From Castellaniella sp. (GTDB lineage: Bacteria > Pseudomonadota > Gammaproteobacteria > Burkholderiales > Burkholderiaceae_B), in contig NZ_SCQN01000056.1 of assembly GCF_004321985.1 (NCBI RefSeq), positions 1 through 48,162 on the forward strand: a DNA stretch of 48,162 nucleotides. The letters are read 5' to 3'. Under the pieces are notes generated by a model. The model had not been told where the DNA came from and did not search any database. It saw only the letters and a list, made by a program, of their open reading frames with translations. Both the position numbers and the translations under genes were made by a program. Below are positions 13,099-20,702 of this stretch, piece by piece. Positions within the stretch are counted from its first letter, which is position 1, and the number at the start of each line of letters is the position of its first letter.

Positions 13099-13127
13099 AA
13101 TGACCGCCTGATTGGCGGTCATTTTTT
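13099..13127 (+). terminator. Rho-independent terminator after gyrB
   Basis: A perfect 10-bp stem (AATGACCGCC pairing with GGCGGTCATT) with a 5-base loop ends in six T. This is a textbook intrinsic terminator for the dnaA-dnaN-gyrB operon. It also separates the core block from the accessory region to the right. Confidence 0.9.
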
Positions 13128-13192
13128 GCAGTCGGTACTCCCGGCCTGAGACCAGAGCTCATCAGGGGTGAGCACATAACGAGGGGCTAAGG

Positions 13193-14019
13193 TCAGTATC
13201 CGTACATCTCTTGCCGACGCTTGAATGCCTTCTGACTGCCTTCAAGGATCGTGCAGACGATGTCCTTCGTACAGATTCCGGGATCAGGTCTTCCAGTCGC
13301 ACTCGTGCAGTCGCGTCCATGAGTGCTATCCGCAGCGAAGCGAACGTCAGAGCTTCCATCTTGAGCCTGGTCAACCTCCTATTGCCACTCGCGTTGCGGC
13401 CAAGCGCGTTGAGGGTGTGCGCATCCGACGACATCACTTTCGCCAGTTCAACCCCTTCTTCCAAGCCGAGGGCTGCACATCGGGCTACGGCGCAGTTCCT
13501 TCGATTTGCGTCGGCATCGTCGTGGGAGAACAAGGTGCTGTTTGAAGCATGGGCGATCTCCAGGCCCAGCAAATTCGGGCAGTTGAAAACCTCCTGCTTG
13601 AACGCATCAAATTTTGGTGCCGCCTTCTCAAGGCCGCTATCCATCTCGATATGGGCACAGATGCCGAAGCCGCTGAACTCAGCCGCAGCGCGCAGGCACT
13701 GCGGGATCGTATTGTGACAGGCCTTCTGATCATCCGAAATGTTCAGCTTACCGAAAAAACGTTGCAGCTGGTCAGCCATCTCAAAGTAGACGAGTAGGTG
13801 GCCCTGCGGAGTGGAAAGCTCCACGCCAGGGACGACCAGCAGATTCCTGCCTTCGGCGTATTTCAGCGCCCGACGGACATTCGTGATCCGGTTGTGATCG
13901 GTTATGGCGATAAGGTCAAGCCCTTCTGCTATCGCAGTATCAACGATACCCTCGGGCGTCATCGTAGCGTCGGTGACATCGTATGAACCGCCATCTCCAA
14001 ACGAATGGATGTGGAGAAC
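13193..14019 (-). pseudogene. PHP-domain protein fragment, frameshifted
   Basis: The translation contains PHP (polymerase and histidinol phosphatase) metal-binding motifs: HIHSFGDGG at its start, AITDHN, PGVEL, a CAHIEMDSG stretch and SSDAHTLN. The order and the closing RLTRLKMEALTFASLR segment resemble the N-terminal half of PHP-plus-ATPase (TrlF-like) proteins. No ATPase part follows. Near 13275 the frame appears to shift: a different frame continues with a plausible LEGSQKAFKRRQEMYGY and a stop at 13193-13195, whereas the original frame runs on into Ser/Arg-rich sequence to 13162. Upstream, coding character passes into yet another frame at about 14019. The gene is therefore broken or derived from several pieces. 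It ends facing the gyrB terminator. Confidence 0.55.
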
Positions 14020-14203
14020 ACGACTCGCACAGGCGCAGGAGGACGCCCTGAGCAATTCTGACGTACTGCCGCAACTGCAAACTGGCCCACCAGCTCTGGG
14101 CTTGGGTGCAATCATCGAGCACAAGCTCGTAGCTGCCATCGTGCGTGCAGCCACGTGCCATTGCAAACCGGATGACGTTCTCGGGCACGCCATCCTTGTA
14201 CAT
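14020..14203 (-). pseudogene. Unidentified gene fragment upstream of the PHP fragment
   Basis: This frame (MYKDGVPENVIRFAMARGCT at its start, later WWASLQLRQYVRIAQGVLLRL) has protein-like composition and runs directly into the PHP sequence in a neighbouring frame. It could be the N-terminal part of the same ancestral protein, separated by a one-base shift, or the tail of a separate upstream gene. I do not recognise the family. Its far end lies at the junction with the liv remnant near 14200, so it is truncated. Confidence 0.35.
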
Positions 14204-14939
14204 GCGCGTCTTCTGCTCCGCGTATGGCTATGAGAGCACCGCAGGCTTTCAGCGAACCTTCGAACAAAACGGTGGCAAAGTGGTTCAGAAGCTGTGGGCA
14301 CCACTAAATGTCGCCGACTACGGCACCTACATCAGCGAGATCGATCCGACGGTAGATGCAGTTCTCATCGGGTTCGCTGGCAGCAACAGTGTGCGCTTCC
14401 TCAAGCAATACGAGGCCTACGGCATGAAGGGCAAGATACCTGTCATCTCGGGCATGATCGCCACAGACGAAGGCGTACTGAAGAAAATGGGCAACGAAGC
14501 CGTCGGCATCATTTCCGCCGGATGGTATGCGGCCACACTGGATAACCCGGCCAACAAGCGGTTCGTCGAGGAAATGCGTGCACAATACAAAGAAGATCCG
14601 GGCTACTACTCAGTGGGCGCGTTCGGCGCTGGCCTCATGCTGGAGCACGCCCTGCAATCCGTGAACGGCAACATCGAAGACAAAAAGGCGTTCATGAATG
14701 CGCTACGTCACGTGCACGTTCCCCAAGACCCGCGCGGCGACATCATACTGGACAAGTACGGCAACCCCATCATGAACGTCTACATTCGCAAGGTAGAACG
14801 CAAGAACGGCAGGCTGGCAAACACTATCATCAAGACCTACCCTGCAGTCAGCCAGTTCTGGACTGAGGATCCAACCAAATTCCTCGCGGAGCCCGTCTAC
14901 TCCAGGGACTACCCACCTGCCAGGTATCTGGAGAAATAA
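14202..14939 (+). pseudogene. Branched-chain amino acid ABC binding protein, 5'-truncated
   Basis: The translation from about AYGYESTAGFQRTFEQNGGK onward is the C-terminal lobe of a Leu/Ile/Val-type periplasmic binding protein (Peripla_BP_6). It includes GMKGKIPVISG and YYSVGAFGAGLMLEHAL segments and a typical C-terminal domain. Relatives are about 370-400 residues; only about 245 remain, with no signal peptide or first lobe. The break coincides with the edge of the PHP remnant near 14200, so a recombination or insertion removed the front. The liv permease fragment follows after 22 bases, as in an intact liv operon. Confidence 0.75.
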
Positions 14940-14961
14940 GCATCCCCCGGGGGAGTCGAAT

Positions 14962-15666
14962 ATGTCGTTCTGGCTCATTCAGAGCATGAACAGCCTAGCG
15001 CTAGGCGGGATCCTGTTCACACTCGCAGCTGGCTTCTCACTCATATTCGGATTGATGCGCATCGCCAACCTTGCACATGGCGCCTACTTCATGTTGGGTG
15101 CTTACGTGGGGCTTACCGTCCTCGAATACACCAACAACTTCCTCTTGGCGATGGTGGCCGGATGCTTGGCCATTGCGATTCTCGGCGGTCTCACCGAACG
15201 GTTCATCCTGCGGCGGCTTATCAACGACAGCCTGTCTCAAGTCCTCGCTACTCTGGGGGTGGCGTTCGTCATCGCTGATGCGTGTCTATGGCTCTGGGGA
15301 GGTGACCCACAACCCGTCTCGCCACCCGATGCGTTCTCAGGCGCCATACGGCTCTTCGGCTTCGGCTTTCCCCTATACCGCATTATCGTCCTGATATTCA
15401 GTGTCCTGCTCGCCATCGTACTTTGGGTGCTGCTGGAGAAAACGCGTCTCGGGATGATGATACGCGCGAGTGTGGACGACCGGCAGATGGCGCGTGGTGT
15501 CGGCATTCCCTCGTCACGCCTCTTTAGCATCGTTTTCTGTCTGGGCGCCGGCCTCGCTGGCATCGGCGGTGTCATCGCGTCCCCTACTCGTGGCCATATG
15601 GGTCAATTCTCCATTCGGTGCCAGCATCCAGGGTACACGCGACCAGCCCAGCCGCGGCTGAACTGA
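14962..15666 (+). pseudogene. Branched-chain amino acid ABC permease (LivH type), 3'-truncated
   Basis: The N-terminal 208 residues match a LivH permease: NSLALGGILFTLAAGFSLIFG, then FGLMRIANLAHGAYFMLGAY, and RASVDDRQMARGVGIP, the cytoplasmic loop. LivH proteins are about 290 residues. After GIGGVIASP, near 15588, the similarity stops and the frame runs to a stop at 15666 through foreign sequence. In another frame the following bases encode VAIWVNSPFGASIQGTRD, which looks like the LivM loop (SPFGRxLxxIRxN). This suggests that a deletion fused the front of livH to an internal piece of livM (about 15588-15661). Confidence 0.75.
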
Positions 15667-15703
15667 AGACGAACGCAGCGACTATTGCCAGGGAGGTGCA
15701 TTG

Positions 15704-16531
15704 ATGGGAACACCGTCGTCTGCGGAAACGCCCCCAATGCCAGGAAGAACTCTCGTCCGTGCCGGAAGCGGGCAGTTGCAGATAATGGTTGCAGGACAGG
15801 GCCAGGGAGTCGTTCTCTTTCATTCAATGCTTGCCGATCACGCCAGTTTCAGCGGCGTGTTCGAACCATTGTCGCGGTCTCATAAGGTTACGTCGGTCAG
15901 TCTCCCAGGGTTTGGGGTATCTGACCCCGTACGAGGTGAGCTCGAGGTCGTAGCCGATCATCTTGCGGCTGCGCTTGGCAGTTGCGATCTTGGTGTGCGG
16001 CCGGTTTTTATCGGGAATGGCTATGGCGCCTTTCTGGCCATTGTGCTGGCGATGCGGCACCCACACCTGGCTGACAAGCTCGTGCTCGTTGGGTGTGGTA
16101 CCGCTTTTTCTGAATCTGGGCGAGCCGCGTTCGTCCAGATGCGTTCGAAGGCCAAAACCCAGGGATTGTCAGCGGTGGCCGACATTGCGATGGCGCGCCT
16201 TTTCTCGGGGGACTTCCGTGAGAAGCACCCCGATGTCCTCGCGCAGTGCCGGGAACACTTTCTTGCAATGTCACCGGATACCTTCGATGACGCCTGCCAA
16301 TCGCTGGCGACCCTGGATCTGGGCAATCACCTGCACAAAGTCGTTGTCCCCGTGTTGGTCGTTGTGGGCGAGGGTGATGAGGCGACGCCACCCGTGATGG
16401 CGCGCCAGTTGGTAGCCGCCTTACCGAACGCCCGCCTGCACGTGCTTCCGGGGTGTGCGCATGTGCCACAGTTGCAGGATCCGCAGAGTTTCCTAGCCGC
16501 GATTCGCGAGTTTGTTGACACTCAGGCGTAG
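15704..16531 (+). CDS. Alpha/beta-hydrolase-fold protein lacking the nucleophilic Ser
   Basis: The 275-residue product has the alpha/beta hydrolase plan of the 3-oxoadipate enol-lactonase/BpoC group. The oxyanion-side segment LFHSMLADHASF comes early, a nucleophile elbow follows near residue 105, the acid loop GEGDEATPP near 225, and the catalytic-type His in GCAHVPQLQDP near 253. At the elbow, where the family has GNSxG, this protein reads GNGYG, so the nucleophilic Ser is replaced by Gly. It may be catalytically dead, act as a cofactor-free or binding protein, or carry a sequencing change. The ATG at 15704 has GGGAGG seven bases upstream. It directly follows the decayed liv remnant. Confidence 0.75.
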   Translation: MGTPSSAETPPMPGRTLVRAGSGQLQIMVAGQGQGVVLFHSMLADHASFSGVFEPLSRSHKVTSVSLPGFGVSDPVRGELEVVADHLAAALGSCDLGVRPVFIGNGYGAFLAIVLAMRHPHLADKLVLVGCGTAFSESGRAAFVQMRSKAKTQGLSAVADIAMARLFSGDFREKHPDVLAQCREHFLAMSPDTFDDACQSLATLDLGNHLHKVVVPVLVVVGEGDEATPPVMARQLVAALPNARLHVLPGCAHVPQLQDPQSFLAAIREFVDTQA

Positions 16532-16578
16532 TTTTGCTGTGGGCAATGCGGCGTGACGAGTTCCCGGTGACTGTCAAG

Positions 16579-16641
16579 CTAGTGCGGACGATACTTTAGG
16601 GTCCTGAACAGCGCCTCCGAATAGGGGTTGTCATCCGAGAC
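16579..16641 (-). mobile_element. IS3-type transposase C-terminal scrap
   Basis: The minus strand encodes SDDNPYSEALFRTLKYRPH followed by a stop codon. This is the segment around the catalytic Glu of the rve/DDE integrase domain of IS3-like transposases. Only about 20 residues remain; no inverted repeats or reading frame for a complete element are present. It adjoins the duplicated tetR tail at 16651. Confidence 0.6.
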
Positions 16642-16650
16642 GGCCGGGCG

Positions 16651-16724
16651 GTCGATCAACCTCCCAGCTCCGCCAGCAACCCCCTCTCAACCATCGCCAC
16701 CAACCGCTCGGCGAGCGCCTGGTG
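16651..16724. repeat. 74-bp copy of the tetR 3' end
   Basis: This stretch matches 19469-19542, which covers the last codons of the TetR gene and its stop, with one mismatch in 74 bases and in the same orientation. It carries no gene here. It lies between an IS3-type scrap and the left copy of the 65-bp repeat, and shows that this interval was rearranged by recombination. Confidence 0.9.
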
Positions 16725-16777
16725 CTCGCAAGCCTGAAGGTCAAGAAGCCGACTGCCGACGCCGCCCACGTGAATCT

Positions 16778-16842
16778 GTAATGGAGCGCCTGGAGAAAAT
16801 ATTGCGCGAAATCAACAGGTTGAAATTCTAACTGTCGAACTC
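16778..16842 (+). repeat. 65-bp direct repeat, left copy
   Basis: The segment matches 19296-19360 at 57 of 65 bases, in the same orientation. Both copies contain a plus-strand reading frame for a short C-terminal peptide (MERLEKILREINRLKF and stop here). Five of the eight differences are synonymous, so the repeat probably descends from the 3' end of a real gene, possibly a transposase. The two copies bracket the three genes between 16923 and 19260. Confidence 0.85.
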
Positions 16843-16922
16843 TGGTGTGCTCATGGTGGCGATGTCAACCGTAGTGTAAACTGACAATTGGTTCGTCAAT
16901 CATAAGTGAATTGGAGCTGCCT

Positions 16923-17723
16923 GTGAGCGAGAAGATGACAAATGCGCCTGTCTACTACGCGTTGGCTCAGGCGCACTTCAACCCCGTCGCTGCGATGGCC
17001 AAGTATGTCGATCAGATTCAGGATCAACTTCGACGCGAGGGGTACCCGCTGTTTGAACCACAACAGCTGATGCAGCTTATCGTGCCAAGCCCAGGCCAGG
17101 CGCAGCCGCAAAATCCACAGATTGAGCAAACAACGTCGTGGCTAATGACACGCAGTGATCGGGCGGCGGGATTCATCCTTGGGCCTTCGACCATCACCTA
17201 CCACACGACCCATTACCAAACGCACAACGAATTCATCCCTGAATTGCTGCGCGGTGTCGCAGCAGTACACAAGGTCGTCTCACTAGACCATATCAGTCGT
17301 CTGGGACTTCGCTACCTAGATGCCATCTTGCCGCGCGCAGGGGAAACTACAGAGCAATATCTTGTAGGCGGATTGCACGGTATTGATTTCAATGCGCCTC
17401 GCCAGCACGCAATGGCCGAGTCGGTGTACACAACCGACATCCACCCACTTGTGCCGAAGGGCGTGTTGGTCGTGAGGGTGTATCGGGTGGTCGCCCCCTT
17501 AGGCTTCCCCCCCGATATGCTGCCGACCGGGTTGGTGGTGGCGCCGCAATTTGCAAGCACGGAGCCATGCGAGCACGCGATCATCGACATGGACCATTAT
17601 GTCCAAGGGCGGATGCCTGTGGAAACGAGTAAGCTGAACGAACAGCTGCTTTCGCTACACGCCACAATCAAGTCAGCATTCGGTGCCACAACGACAGACC
17701 ATGCACGCGGTGTGTGGGCCTGA
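16923..17723 (+). CDS. TIGR04255-like protein of unknown function
   Basis: The 266-residue protein resembles the sporadically distributed TIGR04255 family. It opens with a short 'NAPVYYALAQAHFNP' strand motif, continues with a helix-rich KYVDQIQDQLRREGYPLF, and later has LDHISRLGLRYLDAI. No enzyme motif is evident, and the biochemical role of the family is unknown to me. I chose GTG 16923 because GGAG lies six bases upstream; TTG 16911 and ATG 16935 are alternatives. It is the first gene of a three-gene cassette and its 3' end overlaps the next gene. The bases look less GC-rich than the core genes, which fits horizontal transfer. The family assignment is from memory and moderate. Confidence 0.65.
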   Translation: MSEKMTNAPVYYALAQAHFNPVAAMAKYVDQIQDQLRREGYPLFEPQQLMQLIVPSPGQAQPQNPQIEQTTSWLMTRSDRAAGFILGPSTITYHTTHYQTHNEFIPELLRGVAAVHKVVSLDHISRLGLRYLDAILPRAGETTEQYLVGGLHGIDFNAPRQHAMAESVYTTDIHPLVPKGVLVVRVYRVVAPLGFPPDMLPTGLVVAPQFASTEPCEHAIIDMDHYVQGRMPVETSKLNEQLLSLHATIKSAFGATTTDHARGVWA

Positions 17724-18387
17724 GGCCATCCCGGATCGAAACGCCATGTATGCCACGACCTTGCCATCATCTTGCTCCGCACGACCTCTCCAGATTGCGC
17801 ACGGTTTTGCCAACGTCGCAGTTGCCGCAGCAATCGGCTGCACACTTGCCATAGGCGGCACCGGGAGCGTTTTCGAGCTCTCCCACGTCGGCAAATGGGG
17901 CAGAATGCTGGATGCGCGCATTCCTTATTTTCGTATTCAGACATCTGACGTGGACACTGACCGCCCAGATATCCGTTCTGCAGCTGAGCACCTTGCGAAC
18001 ATCCGGCAGGTGTTCCGTCCCGCCATTGCAGACTTGTCCACGGTGTTCGGTGTTTCTCGCCAAGCCATCTATAAATGGATTGGCGGAGAATCCGTGCCCG
18101 AGGAGGAGAAAATGGACCGTATCCGTTCCCTCAGCCTGGCGGCCGACGCTTTCCTGAAGGCTGGCGTAGGTCGCGCGTCTTCTCTCGTGAAGATGAAGTT
18201 ATTCGAAGGCCGCTCCGTGCTGGACTTGGTTGCTGCCAGAGCACTTCTACCCGAACACGTTCAGTCGCTCGTCACCGAAGCACGAGCAATGGATGCAGCC
18301 TATGATCGCTCCGGTTTGGCAAAGTCTAGAGCCGTGCCTTCAGACGATTGGCGTGCAGGGATCTCCATCCCAGGTTCCTCCGAATAA
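17701..18387 (+). CDS. HTH protein, second gene of the TIGR04255 cassette
   Basis: The C-terminal half contains a clear helix-turn-helix, IADLSTVFGVSRQAIYKWIGG, of the Xre/IS-like type that reads DNA with a Ser-Arg-Gln recognition helix. The N-terminal third has an Ala/Gly-rich hydrophobic stretch (VAVAAAIGCTLAIGG) that could be a membrane segment or a buried helix. The start is uncertain: ATG 17701 overlaps the upstream gene by 23 bases, GTG 17683 and ATG 17743 are alternatives, and none has a strong Shine-Dalgarno sequence. The third gene follows after 18 bases. It may regulate the cassette or act as its DNA-binding component. Confidence 0.65.
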   Translation: MHAVCGPEAIPDRNAMYATTLPSSCSARPLQIAHGFANVAVAAAIGCTLAIGGTGSVFELSHVGKWGRMLDARIPYFRIQTSDVDTDRPDIRSAAEHLANIRQVFRPAIADLSTVFGVSRQAIYKWIGGESVPEEEKMDRIRSLSLAADAFLKAGVGRASSLVKMKLFEGRSVLDLVAARALLPEHVQSLVTEARAMDAAYDRSGLAKSRAVPSDDWRAGISIPGSSE

Positions 18388-18405
18388 TACCTATCGGGGC
18401 GACGG

Positions 18406-19260
18406 ATGCTGACACGTGAAACCGAATGGCGGCAAGGCGATCTTCTGACTCAAGAAACAGCAGCCAAGTTGACGACACTAAACGGCATGGTTGGTGACAA
18501 ACACCGCGTTGTCGTCATTACGCACGACTGCGATCTTCCACACGAAGGTGAAATTTCGGTTGAGGTCATCGTCGCAGACGTCGTCGATGCGGTGAACCCG
18601 CAGTTCACTCGCGCAAAGAGCCCGCACAGGCTTCATTTGGGCTACGAGAGGAAGGGTGAACCACTCGTGCTTGTCGAACTTCGCCATGCAAAGCGGCAGG
18701 TTGTACCGAAGAACGAATTTGAGAGGTACGCCGTCAAAGATGTCGCTGTCTTGCTCCACGCCGATTCGAAACGGGTGCTGAAGCTATGGCTCGCCGCTCA
18801 CTATGGCCGCCCAGCGTTTCCCAACACCTTCGAGCACCGGCTCCGGAAACAAGTCAGCAATAAGTACACGGTTGAGCGGAAGGTCGGGAAAATTCTTGAA
18901 CCGGAGGCCAAGCATTTGCTCGGCCTATTCTTCGACCTAGGAGAGCAACGGTTCGTGGAAGCCCCTGAGGGCGAACCCTATGCACTGTCGATTTCCGTCG
19001 TATACGACGCCGCTGAGGCCGGTACACTGGCTCGCCAGTCCGCAGAGAAGATCTCCAATCAATTGCGCGAGCTTTTCGAGCAGGCTTACGGCACACCTGA
19101 CGTTGCAACTGAGATCGCGCTCGACGCCTGTGAAGCGGTTGCCGATACTTCCATCACGCTGGCGGACCTACGACGCGTGGATCAGTGGCGGTTGGAGTAC
19201 ATCAGCCTGAGCGGTGATGATCGTGGAGATTTCTTGCCCGTTGGGGAAATGCCCGCATAA
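18406..19260 (+). CDS. Unknown protein with ITHDCDL motif, third gene of the cassette
   Basis: I do not recognise a named function for this 284-residue protein. It opens with WRQGDLLTQET and soon reaches VVVITHDCDLPHEGEISVEV. The combination of an RQGD-like start with a (T/S)HDCDL motif recurs in uncharacterised bacterial proteins. The His, Asp and Cys could form a metal or catalytic site. No signal peptide or membrane segment is visible. It ends 36 bases before the right copy of the 65-bp repeat. With the preceding two genes it forms a compact same-strand unit bracketed by repeats, an arrangement typical of accessory or defence-like cassettes, but that role is inference only. Confidence 0.6.
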   Translation: MLTRETEWRQGDLLTQETAAKLTTLNGMVGDKHRVVVITHDCDLPHEGEISVEVIVADVVDAVNPQFTRAKSPHRLHLGYERKGEPLVLVELRHAKRQVVPKNEFERYAVKDVAVLLHADSKRVLKLWLAAHYGRPAFPNTFEHRLRKQVSNKYTVERKVGKILEPEAKHLLGLFFDLGEQRFVEAPEGEPYALSISVVYDAAEAGTLARQSAEKISNQLRELFEQAYGTPDVATEIALDACEAVADTSITLADLRRVDQWRLEYISLSGDDRGDFLPVGEMPA

Positions 19261-19295
19261 TTCTGGAGTCACCACCGTTCAGGCTACGTCAACCC

Positions 19296-19360
19296 GTAAT
19301 GGAGCGTCTGGAGAAAATTCTGCGTAGAATCAACGGGTTGAAATTTTAACTGTCGAACTC
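19296..19360 (+). repeat. 65-bp direct repeat, right copy
   Basis: This is the partner of 16778-16842, with 57 of 65 bases identical. Here the short frame reads MERLEKILRRINGLKF and stop. Immediately to the right lies an IS3-type transposase scrap on the minus strand and then the tetR tail. Confidence 0.85.
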
Positions 19361-19361
19361 G

Positions 19362-19440
19362 GGCGGCGAGTCGCTCTGTGTAGCGGATGCTGACGTATTG
19401 GGAGCCCCTGTCGCCGTGATGCATCAGGCCATCGGTTTGC
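19362..19440 (-). mobile_element. IS3-type transposase internal scrap
   Basis: The minus strand encodes TDGLMHHGDRGSQYVSIRYT, the segment around the second catalytic Asp of the DDE/rve domain of IS3-family transposases. The frame then passes into unrelated sequence. It is a different part, and probably a different element, from the scrap at 16579-16641. No terminal inverted repeats were found. Confidence 0.65.
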
Positions 19441-19473
19441 TGCGGCTGTGCCCCGCGACACCCGGACAGTCGA

Positions 19474-20145
19474 TCAAGCTCCCAGCTCCGCCAGCAACCC
19501 CCTCTCAACCATCGCCACCAACCGCTCGGCGAGCGCCTGGTGTTCGGTTTCTCCCCGGCCCCGCAAGGGGCCGTTGAGTACCAAGAACGCCATGCCGTGG
19601 ACAGCCGACCACGCCATCCACTCTGCTCCGGCACGGCGTGCGGGAAGCATCAGGCCCGCATCGACCATTCCGTCCAGGGCTTGGCCCAACAGCCGGAAGG
19701 GATCCAGGCCACTGGCGCCTTGTGCCGACTCATGGTCAGAGTAGGGAGGTTCGTCCACGTCGAACGGCTGTGCCGCAAAGGCGGTGCGGAACAGGCCGGG
19801 CTCCTGACGCGCAAAGCGCAAATAGCCCAGCCCCACGCCGCGAAACGAAGCCCGCGCGCGCAAACGCGGATCGTCCAGGGGCTGCACCGCATCGATCTCG
19901 GCCTCGATGGCGTGCGCCAGCTGCGATAGCGCGACCCCTCGCACCGCCTCGAACAACGCCTGACGGTTCGCAAAATGGCGATAGGCCGCGTTCGGCACCA
20001 CACCTGCGCACCGCGTGACTTCGCGCAGCACCACGGCATCAGGCCCACCCTCGCGCGCCAGCGCGACACCCGCTTCGAGCAGCGCGGCACGCAGGTTCCC
20101 GTGCCTATAGGTATGGCGGGCCGGGCGCAAAAGATCATCCGACAT
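19474..20145 (-). CDS. TetR-family transcriptional regulator
   Basis: The 223-residue protein has the N-terminal TetR DNA-binding domain: LRAALLEAGVALAREGGP, then a helix-turn-helix segment with VLREVTRCAGVVPNAAYRHFAN. A ligand-binding C-terminal domain follows (TetR_C type with a QLAHAIEAEID helix). It is divergent from the first VOC gene, with about 106 bases between starts, and the gap contains two similar palindromes. It therefore probably represses itself and the VOC genes. The last codons are duplicated at 16651-16724. Confidence 0.85.
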   Translation of the reverse strand: MSDDLLRPARHTYRHGNLRAALLEAGVALAREGGPDAVVLREVTRCAGVVPNAAYRHFANRQALFEAVRGVALSQLAHAIEAEIDAVQPLDDPRLRARASFRGVGLGYLRFARQEPGLFRTAFAAQPFDVDEPPYSDHESAQGASGLDPFRLLGQALDGMVDAGLMLPARRAGAEWMAWSAVHGMAFLVLNGPLRGRGETEHQALAERLVAMVERGLLAELGA

Positions 20146-20162
20146 CTGGAAACAACTTTTAT

Positions 20163-20217
20163 GTGGACAGCGTCCACTCAGGCTTTCATATTAACACTAA
20201 GTGTACAGCGTCTACAC
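20163..20217. promoter_or_regulatory. Two operator-like palindromes for the TetR regulator
   Basis: GTGGACAGCGTCCAC (20163-20177) is a perfect palindrome around a 3-base centre. GTGTACAGCGTCTACAC (20201-20217) shares its ACAGCGTC core and has perfect 5-bp outer arms. They are 38 bases apart start to start, within the divergent gap between tetR and the VOC genes. Size and symmetry fit TetR operators; binding by the adjacent regulator is inference. Confidence 0.7.
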
Positions 20218-20251
20218 CCCTCATCCTTCACGGAAATCCTGGGAGATTCTG

Positions 20252-20689
20252 ATGCAGCTCACCCCCTACCTCAATTTCGACGGCGATTGCGCCGAGGCGT
20301 TCGCCTTCTACGCCAAGCTGTTCAACGGCACCATCGTCTACCAAGGCACCTTCGGCGAAATCCCGCCTACCGCCGATATGCCGCCCATCCCCGAATCGGC
20401 CAGGCAGCGCATCATGCATGTGCATCTGCAAATGGGAGATCAATCGCTGTTCGGGTCCGACGCCATGCCGGGCGCGGACACCGCTTGCGGCGGCTATCAG
20501 GCGCCGCAAGGCTTGTGGGTCTCAATCCGTGCAGCCGACGCAGCCGAAGGCCAGCGCCTGTTTGACGCGCTGGCACAAGGTGGTCAGGTCGTGATGCCGT
20601 TTGCGAAAACCTTCTGGTCACCGGGCTTTGGCATGACCCGGGACCGCTTCGGCACGCCGTGGATGGTGAACGTCACGCCGGCTGAATGA
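20252..20689 (+). CDS. VOC-superfamily protein, PhnB-like
   Basis: This 145-residue protein opens MQLTPYLNFDGDCAEAFAFY, the hallmark of PhnB-type glyoxalase/bleomycin-resistance (VOC) proteins. It closes with GMTRDRFGTPWMVNV, also typical. The fold usually binds a metal and small substrates; the reaction here is unknown. ATG 20252 has GGGAG six bases upstream, and an earlier in-frame start at 20201 lies inside the operator. It is the first gene of a pair with the next VOC gene and is divergent from tetR. Confidence 0.85.
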   Translation: MQLTPYLNFDGDCAEAFAFYAKLFNGTIVYQGTFGEIPPTADMPPIPESARQRIMHVHLQMGDQSLFGSDAMPGADTACGGYQAPQGLWVSIRAADAAEGQRLFDALAQGGQVVMPFAKTFWSPGFGMTRDRFGTPWMVNVTPAE

Positions 20690-20702
20690 AAGGAGAAGCG
20701 TC

